A stretch of DNA of 48,557 nt from Planctomycetota bacterium (GTDB lineage Bacteria; Planctomycetota; UBA1135; GCA-002686595): positions 1-48,557 of the forward strand of contig JADHNZ010000024.1 in the NCBI GenBank assembly GCA_016779225.1, written 5' to 3'. A program made the translations under genes and the position numbers. The notes under the pieces are model-generated. The model searched no databases. It saw only the letters and a program-made list of their open reading frames with translations, and was not told the origin of the DNA. Shown piece by piece: positions 7,443 through 16,206 of the stretch (the first letter of the stretch is position 1; every line of letters starts with the position of its first letter).

Positions 7443-9884
7443 TCAGTCCCGGCCGAGCAGCCGGAGGGCCGCCCAGTCGGCGGCGGGGAAGCCCCGCTCG
7501 CGCAGGTCGCGCCGGGCGCCAGCGGCAGCCTCCGAGGGACGCCTCCCCTCGGCGAGCAGGGCGTGGAAGGTCTCGATCCCAAGGCGGGCGGCCCGATCCT
7601 CGATCGGCCAGAGCGTGGCCAGGACATTGCGCGTTCCGCCCATCAGGAAGGCGCGCGCAAGACCCATCAGGCCTTCGCCGTCCACCACCACGCCGCGTGC
7701 GGTCCCGCAGGCGTTGAGGACGGCGAGCGGGAGCGCGGGTTCCTGGGCCAGCACCTCACCCGCGCACAGGACGCCGTCCGTGGTGACGATTGCGGTCGGG
7801 CTGAGGACGCCGTGGTCACAGGCCGTGTCCGCCACGAGGTGCGTGGCCAGGTGCAGGGGCTGTCGTCGGTTGAGGGCCTGAAGCAGCGCGCTGCGCGTGA
7901 AGGCGGCTCCGGTGTCCACTCGGTGCTGGCCGCCGAGGGTGCTGCGGACATGCTCGAGCTCCGCGCGCGCCTCCGGCAGGGGCGGGTGGCCGCTGCCGCC
8001 GAGGAGCGGACTGCCCAACAGGCTCCAGCCCGCGCCTGCGAGGGACGGGCGCAGCCCAGGAGCGCGCGCGGGCAGCGCGGGCAGCACCACGGGCACCAGG
8101 CCCTCGTCGAGCCAGCGTCCCTCCAGCCGCAGCAGGTGGACGGGGAGGGCCTCGAGCGTGCCGTGCAACACGATCAGCAGGCGCGCGTCGCGTTCGGAGC
8201 GCTGCCAGGGCTCACGCACGGGGGCCGGCAGCAGGGCGTCACCGAGCTCAGCGCCAAGGCGCGCGACGCGCTCCTCGTCCCGGTCCCAAGCCGCCTGCAG
8301 GAGGCGCTCCACCGCGCGTGCGACCTCGGCGCGGCCGTGCGGGAGCGGCGCGCTTGTCACCTCGCCTTGGGGGGACAGGTGGACGGCGAGGCCGTCGTCC
8401 GCACCGAGCGTGAGCGAGAGCAGGCCGAGCTCGAAGTGTCGCGCCCACGCGAGCAGGTCGGGCTCTCGCGCGTCGCGGCGCAGGGAGTCCTGACCCTGCT
8501 GCTCCAGGAGCGAGAGGGCCTCCAGAGGACGGCCCAGCTCGAGGCGCGCTCGCGCTCCCCAGACGAGGGCCTGCACGCCGAGCCACTCCCCCGTGACGCT
8601 GCCGTTGGCCTCGTAGTGACTGCGCTGCCAGGCAGCGGCGCTCGCCTGGGCCCGCGTGAGCGCCTCATCCGCGCGCGCGCTGTCTCCGAGGCGCAGGGCG
8701 CAGCAGCCCTCGAGGGCGGCGGCCTGGGTCAGGGCGGCGGCGGTCGCCGCGCTCGGCAGGTCCTCGAGGCGTGCGAGGGCCTCCTCCCACGCGCCGCGGC
8801 CCGCCTCGAGGTGAGCGGCGGCCAGCACGAGGCTCGGGTCCGTCGGGCCCACCAGCTGTTGGAGCTCACCGAGGGCCACGGCAGCGTCCTCGAGTCGTCC
8901 GGCCCGGGTCAGGGCCGCCGTCTGGATGCGCAGGCCCTCCACGCGCGCGCGCGGCTCGTCGGGGAGCGGACCGAGCTGGTCGAGGGCGAGGGCAGGCTGA
9001 TCGCGGGAGAGGTCCAGAAGGGCCAGCTCCCTGCGGAGCGGCCACGAGTCCAGCCAGCTCCGGAAGCTGCGCAGCTCCTCCAGGAGCCGCTCGACCTCGC
9101 GCAGGGACCCGGCGTCGCGCGCCAGGGACACCAGCCCGAGGAGCCCGCGCTCGCGCCACTCCGGCTGTCCGACCTCGGTGGCGATCTGCACGCACGCGCG
9201 GAACTGGGCGTTGGCCGCGGCGCGGTCGAGGCGCGCGCGCGCCAGCCTGCCGAGGACCCAGCGCGGCAGCAGCGTTGGGGTGCGCTGGCCTGCCCGGCGG
9301 AAGGCTCGCAGGGAGCGCTCGGCGGCCTCGGTCGCCCGGTCCTCGAGGCCCGAGCGCTGGGCGGCGTCCGGCTGCACCGCGGCCCACTCGAGGAGCAGGT
9401 AGGCGCGCTGGGCCGCGGCGTGTCCCGCGGGCGTGGGGTCCGGCGCGAGCAGGCACTCGTCCTCGAGCGCGCGCAGGTCGGACAGAACGCGCGCGCGCAG
9501 CTTGGGCCAGTCGGCGACGCCCTCGCGGCCCGCCCGCACGAGCTCGCTGCGCAGCTCCTCGAAGCGCGCCTGCCGCTTGACGCCCTGCAGGCGCTCGTCC
9601 CGTGAGAGGGTCTGGTAGTGACGGGCGGTGCTGCCGGCGTCCGCCCGGCCGAAGCGCTCCTCGAGCGCGCGCGTCAGGCGCCGCAGCTCCGGGAGGTGTC
9701 CGTCCTCGCCGGAGCGGAAGCCCTGCAGGCAGCGGTTGAAGCGCTCGAGCAGCTCGGCCTCGGTCTCCTGCTCCAGGTCCTGCTCGGGCTCCTCGCGCGC
9801 CTCGGTGCGGGGCAGCGAGGCGCTCGCCGCTCCGTCGCCGCCGCTCCAGGCGACGAGCACCGCCAGGAGGAGCGCCGGGCTCAT
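7443..9884 (-). CDS. TPR-CHAT caspase-like protease, secreted or membrane-anchored
   Basis: 813 residues. The first 22 residues are hydrophobic (MSPALLLAVLVAWSGG) and look like a signal peptide. Residues about 40-450 are Ala/Leu/Arg-rich helical repeats of TPR type. The C-terminal part is a CHAT domain, a clan CD caspase-like peptidase: His682 in LHLATH and Cys726 in VLNACGTA form the expected dyad, followed by GLARAFLMGGTRNVLATLW, a hallmark of CHAT. The gene starts inside the stop of the anti-sigma gene (ATGA at 9881-9884), so the protease is translationally coupled to the regulator. That makes the anti-sigma factor, or a protein under its control, a plausible substrate. Signal-peptide export would put the protease on the same side of the membrane as the anti-sigma sensor domain. 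Confidence 0.85.
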   Translation of the reverse strand: MSPALLLAVLVAWSGGDGAASASLPRTEAREEPEQDLEQETEAELLERFNRCLQGFRSGEDGHLPELRRLTRALEERFGRADAGSTARHYQTLSRDERLQGVKRQARFEELRSELVRAGREGVADWPKLRARVLSDLRALEDECLLAPDPTPAGHAAAQRAYLLLEWAAVQPDAAQRSGLEDRATEAAERSLRAFRRAGQRTPTLLPRWVLGRLARARLDRAAANAQFRACVQIATEVGQPEWRERGLLGLVSLARDAGSLREVERLLEELRSFRSWLDSWPLRRELALLDLSRDQPALALDQLGPLPDEPRARVEGLRIQTAALTRAGRLEDAAVALGELQQLVGPTDPSLVLAAAHLEAGRGAWEEALARLEDLPSAATAAALTQAAALEGCCALRLGDSARADEALTRAQASAAAWQRSHYEANGSVTGEWLGVQALVWGARARLELGRPLEALSLLEQQGQDSLRRDAREPDLLAWARHFELGLLSLTLGADDGLAVHLSPQGEVTSAPLPHGRAEVARAVERLLQAAWDRDEERVARLGAELGDALLPAPVREPWQRSERDARLLIVLHGTLEALPVHLLRLEGRWLDEGLVPVVLPALPARAPGLRPSLAGAGWSLLGSPLLGGSGHPPLPEARAELEHVRSTLGGQHRVDTGAAFTRSALLQALNRRQPLHLATHLVADTACDHGVLSPTAIVTTDGVLCAGEVLAQEPALPLAVLNACGTARGVVVDGEGLMGLARAFLMGGTRNVLATLWPIEDRAARLGIETFHALLAEGRRPSEAAAGARRDLRERGFPAADWAALRLLGRD

Positions 9885-10912
9885 CGGGCGGGGCGTGCGC
9901 TCAGGTAGGCATCCCGCTCGGGGCTTGCGGGCTGGCTGCGGGCGGCCGTGCGGGCGTCCGTCAGGAACCCACGCTCGTGCAGGTACTCGATGGCGGCGAC
10001 CCCTCGGCGCTGCATCAGGCCGCGCACGACCTCCTCGTCCTCGACCACCTGGAACTCGCGCGAGCCGAGCCAGGTGCGTGAGCCGCCCTGCAGGGCCTCG
10101 ACCTCCCAGGAGTAGGAGCCCGGCGCGAGCGGACGGTCGAGGACCACCTCCGGCTGGCTGGAGGTCTGCTCGACCACCACCTGGCCCTCCTCGAAGGCCC
10201 CGCCGCCGTGGCGGCGCACGCGCAGGACGAAGCCCTCGGCCGTGGCCTCACCGATCTCGAACCGCGGATGGCTGGCCCAGGCGCCCAGGGCGCCCGAGAG
10301 CACGCGACCGCGGGGGAAGGCCAGGGGCGACGGGCGCGCGCCGCGCATGGTCGGCTGCTCGGGCCAGGCGCCGAGCTCGGCGTCCCCGCCGAGAGGCTGG
10401 GTGGCGGCGAGGAGCACGGCGGCGGCCGCCGCGGCCGGCGCCCATCGGAGGAGGCTGCGCAGCTCGGCGCGGTCCTCGCGCGCAGGCTGCAGCGAGTCCG
10501 CGATCAGGGGCGGGGGCGGGGCGGTCTGAAGCGTGGCGACGAGCCCTGCGCAGGGGCGGCAGGTCTCGAGGTGCCGCTGCACCGGGGCGCGGCGGAGCGG
10601 GGGCAGGGGGGCTGCGCCGGGTCCGCCCGCGAAGGCGTAGAGCTCCTCGGCGTCCGGGCAGGGGAGCTCGGGGGGGGAAACGGCATCCAGCTCGGCCTCC
10701 AGCTCCCGCAGGCGGGCCAGGGCGCGCGAGGCCTTGGGGTCCTGCTCAAGGCGCGCCAGCTCCTCGGGGGGCAGCTCGTCCCAGCGTGCCAGGCGCTCCA
10801 TGAGGGAGGCCTGGGAAAGGGGGCCGGGGGACTGCGGCTCCCGTCCGGAGAGGTGCCGGTCGAGCGGGTCGCGTGCGCCGTCGGGACGGCCGGGGAAGGG
10901 GGGGCGGCTCAT
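9881..10912 (-). CDS. zinc-finger transmembrane anti-sigma factor
   Basis: 343 residues. The N-terminal cytoplasmic part carries a ZAS-like zinc site: C85 in PCPDAEELYAFAGG, then H114, C118 and C121 in HLETCRPC. The sequence CPDAEELYAF...HLxxCxxC is the usual planctomycete-style anti-sigma zinc finger. A single membrane segment lies at about 155-172 (WAPAAAAAAVLLAA). The rest, about 170 residues, is a beta-rich domain (ELGSREFQVV-type strands) that would be outside the membrane. It would hold the ECF sigma factor inactive until a signal arrives. Both junctions are ATGA overlaps: with the sigma gene at 10909-10912 and with the CHAT gene at 9881-9884. The 80 residues before the zinc finger are longer than usual and Pro/Arg-rich. 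Confidence 0.8.
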   Translation of the reverse strand: MSRPPFPGRPDGARDPLDRHLSGREPQSPGPLSQASLMERLARWDELPPEELARLEQDPKASRALARLRELEAELDAVSPPELPCPDAEELYAFAGGPGAAPLPPLRRAPVQRHLETCRPCAGLVATLQTAPPPPLIADSLQPAREDRAELRSLLRWAPAAAAAAVLLAATQPLGGDAELGAWPEQPTMRGARPSPLAFPRGRVLSGALGAWASHPRFEIGEATAEGFVLRVRRHGGGAFEEGQVVVEQTSSQPEVVLDRPLAPGSYSWEVEALQGGSRTWLGSREFQVVEDEEVVRGLMQRRGVAAIEYLHERGFLTDARTAARSQPASPERDAYLSARPAR

Positions 10913-11502
10913 GCCAGGGCCTCCTCGGCCACATGCAGCAGCAGCAGGCGCTTGCGCAGGGCGACCGTGGCCCGGCGCAGGCGATACTTGGTCTGTTCGA
11001 GGGAGATGCCGAGCTCCTCGCCCACATCCTGCAGGGTCTTGCCCTCAACGAATCGCAGTTCGAGCAGCATTCGCTCCTCGGGCTCGAGGTCCCCGAGGGC
11101 GCTCCGCACCACTCCCGTCAGCTCCTGCTCCCCGGCGAGCTCCACGGGCGAGGGGCTCTCGTCGGGCTGGTCGGGCAGGTCCTCGCCAACGGGCGTCAGC
11201 TTGGGCCGGCGGCGGGCCCCGGCGCGGCGCCGCAGGTCCACGCAGCGGCACCACGAGACGCGGTAGAGCCAGGTGCCGAACCCGCCCTTCTCGGGGTCGA
11301 AGGCGTCCCGGTCGAGGCGGTCCAGGACATGGATCACAAGATCCTGGTAGAGGTCCTCGCGCTCGGTCGCGTCGTGGGTGAACTGCCCGATGCAGTGATG
11401 CAGTAAGGACTTGTAGCGAGCGAGGAACTCCTCGACCGCACGCTCGTCGCGGGCGCGCAGGCCCTCCACAAGGAGGAGGTCTTCGGGTTCGGCTCGGCTC
11501 AC
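10909..11502 (-). CDS. ECF-type RNA polymerase sigma factor
   Basis: 197 residues when read from the GTG at 11502. Region 2 is recognisable in EREDLYQDLVIHVLDRLD and FGTWLYRVSWCRCVDLRRR. Region 4 is recognisable in LEPEERMLLELRFVEGKT followed by the helix-turn-helix LQDVGEELGISLEQTKYRL. There is no region 3, as expected for ECF factors. The GTG has GAGGA four bases upstream and gives the family's usual start, about 10 residues before helix 1. An ATG at 11640 with GGAGG five bases upstream is an alternative that adds 46 Pro/Ala/Arg-rich residues. The stop overlaps the start of the anti-sigma gene (ATGA), the usual arrangement for a sigma and its antagonist. Such operons are often self-activating, but I cannot identify the promoter. 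Confidence 0.88.
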   Translation of the reverse strand: MSRAEPEDLLLVEGLRARDERAVEEFLARYKSLLHHCIGQFTHDATEREDLYQDLVIHVLDRLDRDAFDPEKGGFGTWLYRVSWCRCVDLRRRAGARRRPKLTPVGEDLPDQPDESPSPVELAGEQELTGVVRSALGDLEPEERMLLELRFVEGKTLQDVGEELGISLEQTKYRLRRATVALRKRLLLLHVAEEALA

Positions 11503-11974
11503 AGGATCCTCGGCCCCGCCAGCAGACGAACCGGCGGGGCTCGAATCAACTCCGACGCCTGCCGGGCGGTCAGGGCAGGGATTCCGGGATTCCCTGATCG
11601 GAGGGGGGGACGCCCGGGGCGGGCCCGCGGAGGCCGCCATGGGGCCCTCCACTGGGGCCCCCCGGCGGGGCGCCAGCGGGGGCCTGCGGCGATGGGACGC
11701 AAAGATGAAGATGGCCCACATCTGGGGGGCAGGTGGGTCAGTTCGCGGGTGTTCGAGGGCCCCTGGACAACCTAGACTGTGGGGCCGTTCGGGCGCCTCC
11801 AAGAGGTCCGGACGCCCCGCAGATGCGGGTCCGCCGGTCCCCGTGCCCGGCCCCCGCGGCGCACCAGCCTGAACCGAGCCCCGACGGCCCGGATCGAGCA
11901 GCCCCGTTCCAGCGCCTCCGACTCGGCCACCCAGCTTCGGCAACCAAGCCTCCTCTCCCAGCCCCTCCAGTGCC
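11503..11974. other. divergent intergenic region between the sigma operon and the acyl-CoA operon
   Basis: 472 bases between two divergent operons. If the longer sigma start (11640) is used, 335 bases remain. It should hold the promoters of both. On the plus strand TAGACT at 11773-11778 is a possible -10. GC-rich inverted repeats (GGCCCC/GGGGCC) flank it. I see no RNA gene or ORF with convincing coding character. Confidence 0.5.
11750..11778 (+). promoter_or_regulatory. weak promoter candidate for the isobutyryl/butyryl-CoA operon
   Basis: TAGACT (11773-11778) resembles a -10 box. The hexamer 17 bases upstream (TGTTCG, 11750-11755) is a poor -35. Several genes here have CTAnnnT in their leaders, which makes the -10 credible, but the evidence is thin. 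The leader would be about 190 bases. Confidence 0.25.
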
Positions 11975-13156
11975 GTGAAAGACGTCGTCATTGCCAGCGC
12001 CTGCCGCACTCCGATCGCCCGCTTCCAGGGCAGCCTCGCGGGGTTCCGCGCTCCCGAGCTGGGAGCCCTGGCGGCCCGAGAGGCCATCGCGCGCGCCGGC
12101 ATCCCGGCCGACGCCATCGAGGAGTGCATCTTCGGCAATGTGCTCGCAGCAGGGCTCGGTCAGAACCCCGCGCGGCAGGTCGCTCGCGCAGCCGGCGTGC
12201 CTGACGCCGTCGGCAGCCTGACCATCAACAAGGTCTGCGGCTCCGGCCTCAAGGCCGTGATGCTGGCTGCCCAGGCGATCCGCGCCGGCGACGCGGACTG
12301 CGTGCTCGCGGGTGGCATGGAGAGCATGACCAACGCGCCGTACCTCCTCCCCGAGGCTCGCGACGGCGTGCGCCTGGGTCACGGCAAGCTCCTGGACTCG
12401 ATGGTCCACGACGGGCTGTGGGACATCTACAACGACTTCCACATGGGGATGACCGGCGAGCTCGTCGCGCGCGAGCACGACATCTCCCGCGAGGAGCAGG
12501 ACGCCTACGCGGTTGAGTCCCACCGCCGCGCTGCCGAGGCCGAGGCCGCCGGCCGCTTCGACGCCGAGCGCGTGACCGTGCAGGTGCCGCAGCGCAAGAA
12601 GGACCCGATCCCGTTCGCTCAGGATGAGAACATCCGCACCGACGCGTCGGTGGAGGGGATGGGCAAGCTGCGCCCGGCCTTCGATCGCGAGGGCAGCGTG
12701 ACGGCGGGGAACGCCTCCTCCATCAACGACGGGGCCGCGGCCCTCGTCGTCATGAGCGCCGAGCGCGCCGAGGCCCTGGGCGTGAAGCCCCTCGCTCGCA
12801 TCACGCACTACGCCACCGGGGGATGCGCCCCCGAGTGGGTGATGATGGCACCCGAGCGGTCCATCGGCGCCTGCGCGGCGAAGCACGGCCGCGCGCCGAA
12901 GGACTTCGACCTGCACGAGATCAACGAGGCCTTCAGCGTGGCGGCGATCGCCCTGCAGCGCGTCCTCGAGCTGGATCCCGAGCGCGTCAATGTGAACGGC
13001 GGCGCGGTCGCCCTGGGTCACCCCATCGGTGCCTCGGGCGCGCGCATCCTCGTCACCCTGCTGCACGCCATGCAGCAGCGCGACGCCTCCACGGGCATGG
13101 CCTCCCTCTGCCTCGGCGGGGGGAACGCGGTCTCCCTGGGTGTCGAGCGCGTCTGA
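11975..13156 (+). CDS. acetyl-CoA C-acetyltransferase (thiolase)
   Basis: 393 residues with a GTG start. Biosynthetic/degradative type II thiolase: acyl-accepting Cys88 in NKVCGSGLK, then [13 protein letters not shown] with the catalytic His, and the second catalytic Cys in SLCLGGGNA. It would cleave acetoacetyl-CoA to two acetyl-CoA, or run in reverse. It heads a tightly spaced operon, 22 bases from the 3-hydroxybutyryl-CoA dehydrogenase, which fits a short-chain role better than long-chain beta-oxidation. No clear ribosome site precedes the GTG; the next possible starts would delete the first beta strand, so GTG is kept. One of the rare ACGT tetranucleotides lies at its third and fourth codons. 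Confidence 0.9.
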   Translation: MKDVVIASACRTPIARFQGSLAGFRAPELGALAAREAIARAGIPADAIEECIFGNVLAAGLGQNPARQVARAAGVPDAVGSLTINKVCGSGLKAVMLAAQAIRAGDADCVLAGGMESMTNAPYLLPEARDGVRLGHGKLLDSMVHDGLWDIYNDFHMGMTGELVAREHDISREEQDAYAVESHRRAAEAEAAGRFDAERVTVQVPQRKKDPIPFAQDENIRTDASVEGMGKLRPAFDREGSVTAGNASSINDGAAALVVMSAERAEALGVKPLARITHYATGGCAPEWVMMAPERSIGACAAKHGRAPKDFDLHEINEAFSVAAIALQRVLELDPERVNVNGGAVALGHPIGASGARILVTLLHAMQQRDASTGMASLCLGGGNAVSLGVERV

Positions 13157-13178
13157 GTCCCTCTCGCACGAGCAACCC

Positions 13179-14042
13179 ATGAGCACTCCCCTGTTCCCCC
13201 GAGTCGGCGTCATCGGCGCCGGAACCATGGGCAACGGCATCGCGCAGGTCTTTGCGACCGCGGGCGCCGAGGTCCTCATGATCGATGCCAATCCCGAGGC
13301 TGGAGCCCGTGGGCGCGCGACCATCGAGGCGAGCCTCGCCAGGCTCGTCAAGAAGGAGCGCTTCACTGCGGAAGTGGCGGCCGAGATCCTCGGCCGGGTC
13401 GCGGTGGGGACCTCGATCGCAGAGCTCACCGACCAGGGCCTCGTGGTGGAGGCCGTCGTGGAGCGCAAGGATGTGAAGTGCGCGGTGCTCGCGGAGCTCG
13501 ACCAGCACATGCCGGCCGAGACGATCCTGGCCACCAACACCTCGAGCATCTCGATCACCGAGCTGGCGGCCGTGACCGGCAGGGCCGACCGCGTCATCGG
13601 GATGCACTTCATGAACCCGGTGCCGATCATGACCCTCGTGGAGGTGATCCGCGGCCAGGAGACCAGCGACGCCACCGCCAGCGCGGTCGTCGAGTGCTCG
13701 AGGGCCCTTGGCAAGGAGCCCGTGGAGGCCAACGACTACCCGGGCTTCGTGAGCAACCGCGTGCTGATGCCCATGATCAACGAGGCCGTGTTCTGCCTGA
13801 TGGAGGGCGTGGCCACGCGCGAGGGCATCGACACCGTCATGAAGCTGGGCATGGCGCACCCGATGGGGCCGCTCACCCTGGCCGACCTGATCGGTCTCGA
13901 TGTGTGTCTCGACATCCTCGAGGTGCTGCATCGCGGCCTCGGGGACGACAAATACAGGCCGTGCCCGCTGCTCCGCCGCATGGTCGCCGCAGGCCGCCTG
14001 GGGCGGAAGTCGGGTAAGGGCTTCTACGACTACGACCGCTGA
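13179..14042 (+). CDS. 3-hydroxybutyryl-CoA dehydrogenase
   Basis: 287 residues, the standard length of the stand-alone Hbd/FadB2 family. The Rossmann glycine motif GAGTMG is at 13-18. The catalytic His lies in GMHFMNPVP and its partner Glu in TLVEVI. The C-terminal domain holds [10 protein letters not shown] and the final [11 protein letters not shown], both typical. It would oxidise (S)-3-hydroxybutyryl-CoA to acetoacetyl-CoA with NAD(P). The true start is the ATG at 13179; the frame continues upstream only as an overlap of the thiolase gene. The next gene begins 8 bases after its stop. Confidence 0.92.
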   Translation: MSTPLFPRVGVIGAGTMGNGIAQVFATAGAEVLMIDANPEAGARGRATIEASLARLVKKERFTAEVAAEILGRVAVGTSIAELTDQGLVVEAVVERKDVKCAVLAELDQHMPAETILATNTSSISITELAAVTGRADRVIGMHFMNPVPIMTLVEVIRGQETSDATASAVVECSRALGKEPVEANDYPGFVSNRVLMPMINEAVFCLMEGVATREGIDTVMKLGMAHPMGPLTLADLIGLDVCLDILEVLHRGLGDDKYRPCPLLRRMVAAGRLGRKSGKGFYDYDR

Positions 14043-14050
14043 GGATCGAC

Positions 14051-15193
14051 ATGAACTTCGAACTGACCGAGGACCAGGCGATGGTGCGCGACATGGCGCG
14101 CGAGCTCGCCGAGAACGAGCTCCTGCCGCGTGCGCGCAAGCACGACGACCAGGGCTTCATTGACCCCGAGGTGTTCACCCTCCTGGGCGAGGCCGGCATG
14201 TGGGGGCTGACGATCCCCGAGGAGTACGGCGGCTCGGGCATGTCCAATGTGGTCCTGTGCCTGGTGCTCGAGGAGATCAACCGCGCCTGCGCGGCCACCG
14301 GCGTGACCATCTCGGTGCACAACAGCCTGGCGGCGGCGACCCTGATCAAGAACGGCACCGAGGCCCAGAAGCAGGCCTGGCTGCCGCGCATGGCGACGGG
14401 CGAGGTGCTGGGTGCGTACTCCCTGTCCGAGGCGGCCTCCGGCTCGGATGCGGCGGCGCTGAAGGCGACCGCGGAGCGCGTGGACGGGGGCTGGAAGCTC
14501 TCCGGGACCAAGCTCTGGGTCACCACGGGCGCCCAGGCCGGCCTGTTCCTGGTCTACGCGCGCACCGACGCGACCGTCTCCAAGGCCAAGGGCATCACCT
14601 GCTTCCTAGTGCCGGCGGACGCCGAGGGCTTCCAGATCGGCAAGTCCGAGAAGAAGACCGGCCTGCGCGGCTCGAGCACCACCGAGCTCATCCTCGACGG
14701 CGTCTTCGTGCCGGACGACATGGTGCTGGGGGAGGTCAACCGCGGCTTCCATGTGGCCATGGACGCGCTCGACGGAGGCCGCATCGGCATTGCCGCCCAG
14801 TCCATCGGGATTGGTCGCGCCTGCCTCGAGGCGGCCGTCAAGTACGCCAAGGAGCGCGAGCAGTTCGGTCAGGCGATCGGCGACTTCCAGGCGGTCCAGT
14901 GGAAGCTGGCCGACATGTCCTCGCGGCTCGACAGCGCGCGCCTGATGACCCACTACGCCGCCTGGCTGCGCGACCGCGGTGAGCCCGTGGGCCGCTTCTC
15001 GAGCCAGGCCAAGCTGCTGGCCTCGACGGCCTGCAACTTCGCGGCCGACGAGTGCCTCCAGATCCACGGGGGCGCCGGCTACACCGACGACTTCCATGTC
15101 GAGCGGCTGTTCCGCGACGCGCGTATCACCGAGATCTACGAGGGCGCCACGGACATCCAGCGCATCGTGATCGCCCGCAGCCTGCTGGCCTGA
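14051..15193 (+). CDS. short-chain acyl-CoA dehydrogenase (butyryl-CoA dehydrogenase-like)
   Basis: 380 residues, the size of Bcd/SCAD enzymes. Family motifs: AYSLSEAASGSDAAAL in the middle domain, EREQFGQ, QIHGGAGY near the C-terminus and IYEGATDIQR, where E364 aligns with the catalytic Glu376 of MCAD. It would oxidise butyryl-CoA to crotonyl-CoA and pass electrons to ETF. GAGGA 5 bases before the ATG is a fair ribosome site. Next to Hbd and thiolase it supplies the upstream step of butyryl-CoA oxidation. Two related enzymes (here and at 18686) in one operon suggest separate substrates, for example straight and branched C4-C5 acyl-CoAs. Confidence 0.9.
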   Translation: MNFELTEDQAMVRDMARELAENELLPRARKHDDQGFIDPEVFTLLGEAGMWGLTIPEEYGGSGMSNVVLCLVLEEINRACAATGVTISVHNSLAAATLIKNGTEAQKQAWLPRMATGEVLGAYSLSEAASGSDAAALKATAERVDGGWKLSGTKLWVTTGAQAGLFLVYARTDATVSKAKGITCFLVPADAEGFQIGKSEKKTGLRGSSTTELILDGVFVPDDMVLGEVNRGFHVAMDALDGGRIGIAAQSIGIGRACLEAAVKYAKEREQFGQAIGDFQAVQWKLADMSSRLDSARLMTHYAAWLRDRGEPVGRFSSQAKLLASTACNFAADECLQIHGGAGYTDDFHVERLFRDARITEIYEGATDIQRIVIARSLLA

Positions 15194-15231
15194 GGTCCGC
15201 AGCCTCGGCCGTCACCGCTCACCGCCTCGCC

Positions 15232-16206
15232 ATGACCGACGCCACCCGCGCCTCCCTCGCCGATCGCCTGCTTGCGGGCGAGCGGGGCGCATTGGCGCGC
15301 ATGATCTCCTGGGCGGAGAACGCGCACGCTGGCTTCCCGGCGGCCCTGGAGGCGTTCTGGTCGCGGGTGGGCCGCGCCCCGCGCCTTGGGATCACGGGCC
15401 CTCCCGGAGCGGGCAAGAGCACCCTCGTGGACGAGCTCGCCCGCGCCGTGCGCGCCCAGGAGCGCACCGTTGGAGTCCTCGCGGTGGATCCCTCGAGCCC
15501 GCTCACCGGCGGTGCCCTCCTGGGGGATCGCATCCGCATGGAGGACCACACCACGGACCCCGGCGTCTTCATCCGCTCGATGGCGAGCCGCGGCAGCCAC
15601 GGCGGCATGGCGCGGGCCGCGGTGGACGCTATGGATGTGATGGACGCGTACGGGCTCGACGAGGTCTTCGTGGAGACCGTGGGCGTCGGCCAGGCCGAGT
15701 ACGATGTGGTGGCCGCGGCCGACACGGTGCTGGTGGTGCTCTGTCCCGGCGCGGGTGACGGCGTCCAAGCGCTGAAGAGCGGCCTGCTCGAGGTGGCGGA
15801 TGTGATCGCCATCAACAAGGCCGACCTGCCCGGCGCAGATCGGCTCGCCACCGACATGGAGGAGTCCGTGCACATCCGGACCGCCGGCCGCGAGGTGTGG
15901 ACGCCCCCGGTCGTGACCTGCAGCGCGGGACGACGCGACGGCGTCGAGCGCGTGCTGGAGGCCATCGCCTCGCACCGCGCCCACCTCGAGGATCACCTGG
16001 TCGAGCATCGGCGCGCCAAGCGCGTTCAGCAGGTCCGCCAGGTCGTGGGTCAGCGCCTCGACCACGCGCTCTGGGTCACCGGCGCCTGCGCTCCGCGCGT
16101 GGAGGCGCACCTCCGTGAGGGGGTCACCCCCTACGCCGCTGCCGCCCGCCTCTTCGAGGATCTCACCCGCTCCCTCGGCGACCTCGTTCAGGAGCCCTCC
16201 GCATGA
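15232..16206 (+). CDS. meaB: MeaB/ArgK-type GTPase, acyl-CoA mutase chaperone
   Basis: 324 residues. A SIMIBI-class G protein: Walker [10 protein letters not shown] at 56-64, [18 protein letters not shown] (the switch region typical of MeaB), VETVGVGQ and the guanine motif NKAD. MeaB proteins gate delivery of adenosylcobalamin to the partner mutase and protect or reactivate it. Its stop overlaps the mutase start as ATGA (16203-16206), direct evidence that the mutase at 16203 is its client. The ATG at 15232 is used; upstream codons are a shadow of the preceding gene. In fused IcmF proteins the same G domain sits between the two mutase domains; here the three parts are separate genes. Confidence 0.93.
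   Translation: MTDATRASLADRLLAGERGALARMISWAENAHAGFPAALEAFWSRVGRAPRLGITGPPGAGKSTLVDELARAVRAQERTVGVLAVDPSSPLTGGALLGDRIRMEDHTTDPGVFIRSMASRGSHGGMARAAVDAMDVMDAYGLDEVFVETVGVGQAEYDVVAAADTVLVVLCPGAGDGVQALKSGLLEVADVIAINKADLPGADRLATDMEESVHIRTAGREVWTPPVVTCSAGRRDGVERVLEAIASHRAHLEDHLVEHRRAKRVQQVRQVVGQRLDHALWVTGACAPRVEAHLREGVTPYAAAARLFEDLTRSLGDLVQEPSA

Noticed and set aside
11503-12138. Extended N-terminus of the sigma factor up to 12138
   Set aside because: It would overlap the thiolase gene and is Pro/Gly/Arg-rich; the typical ECF start is at 11502 (11640 kept as an alternative).
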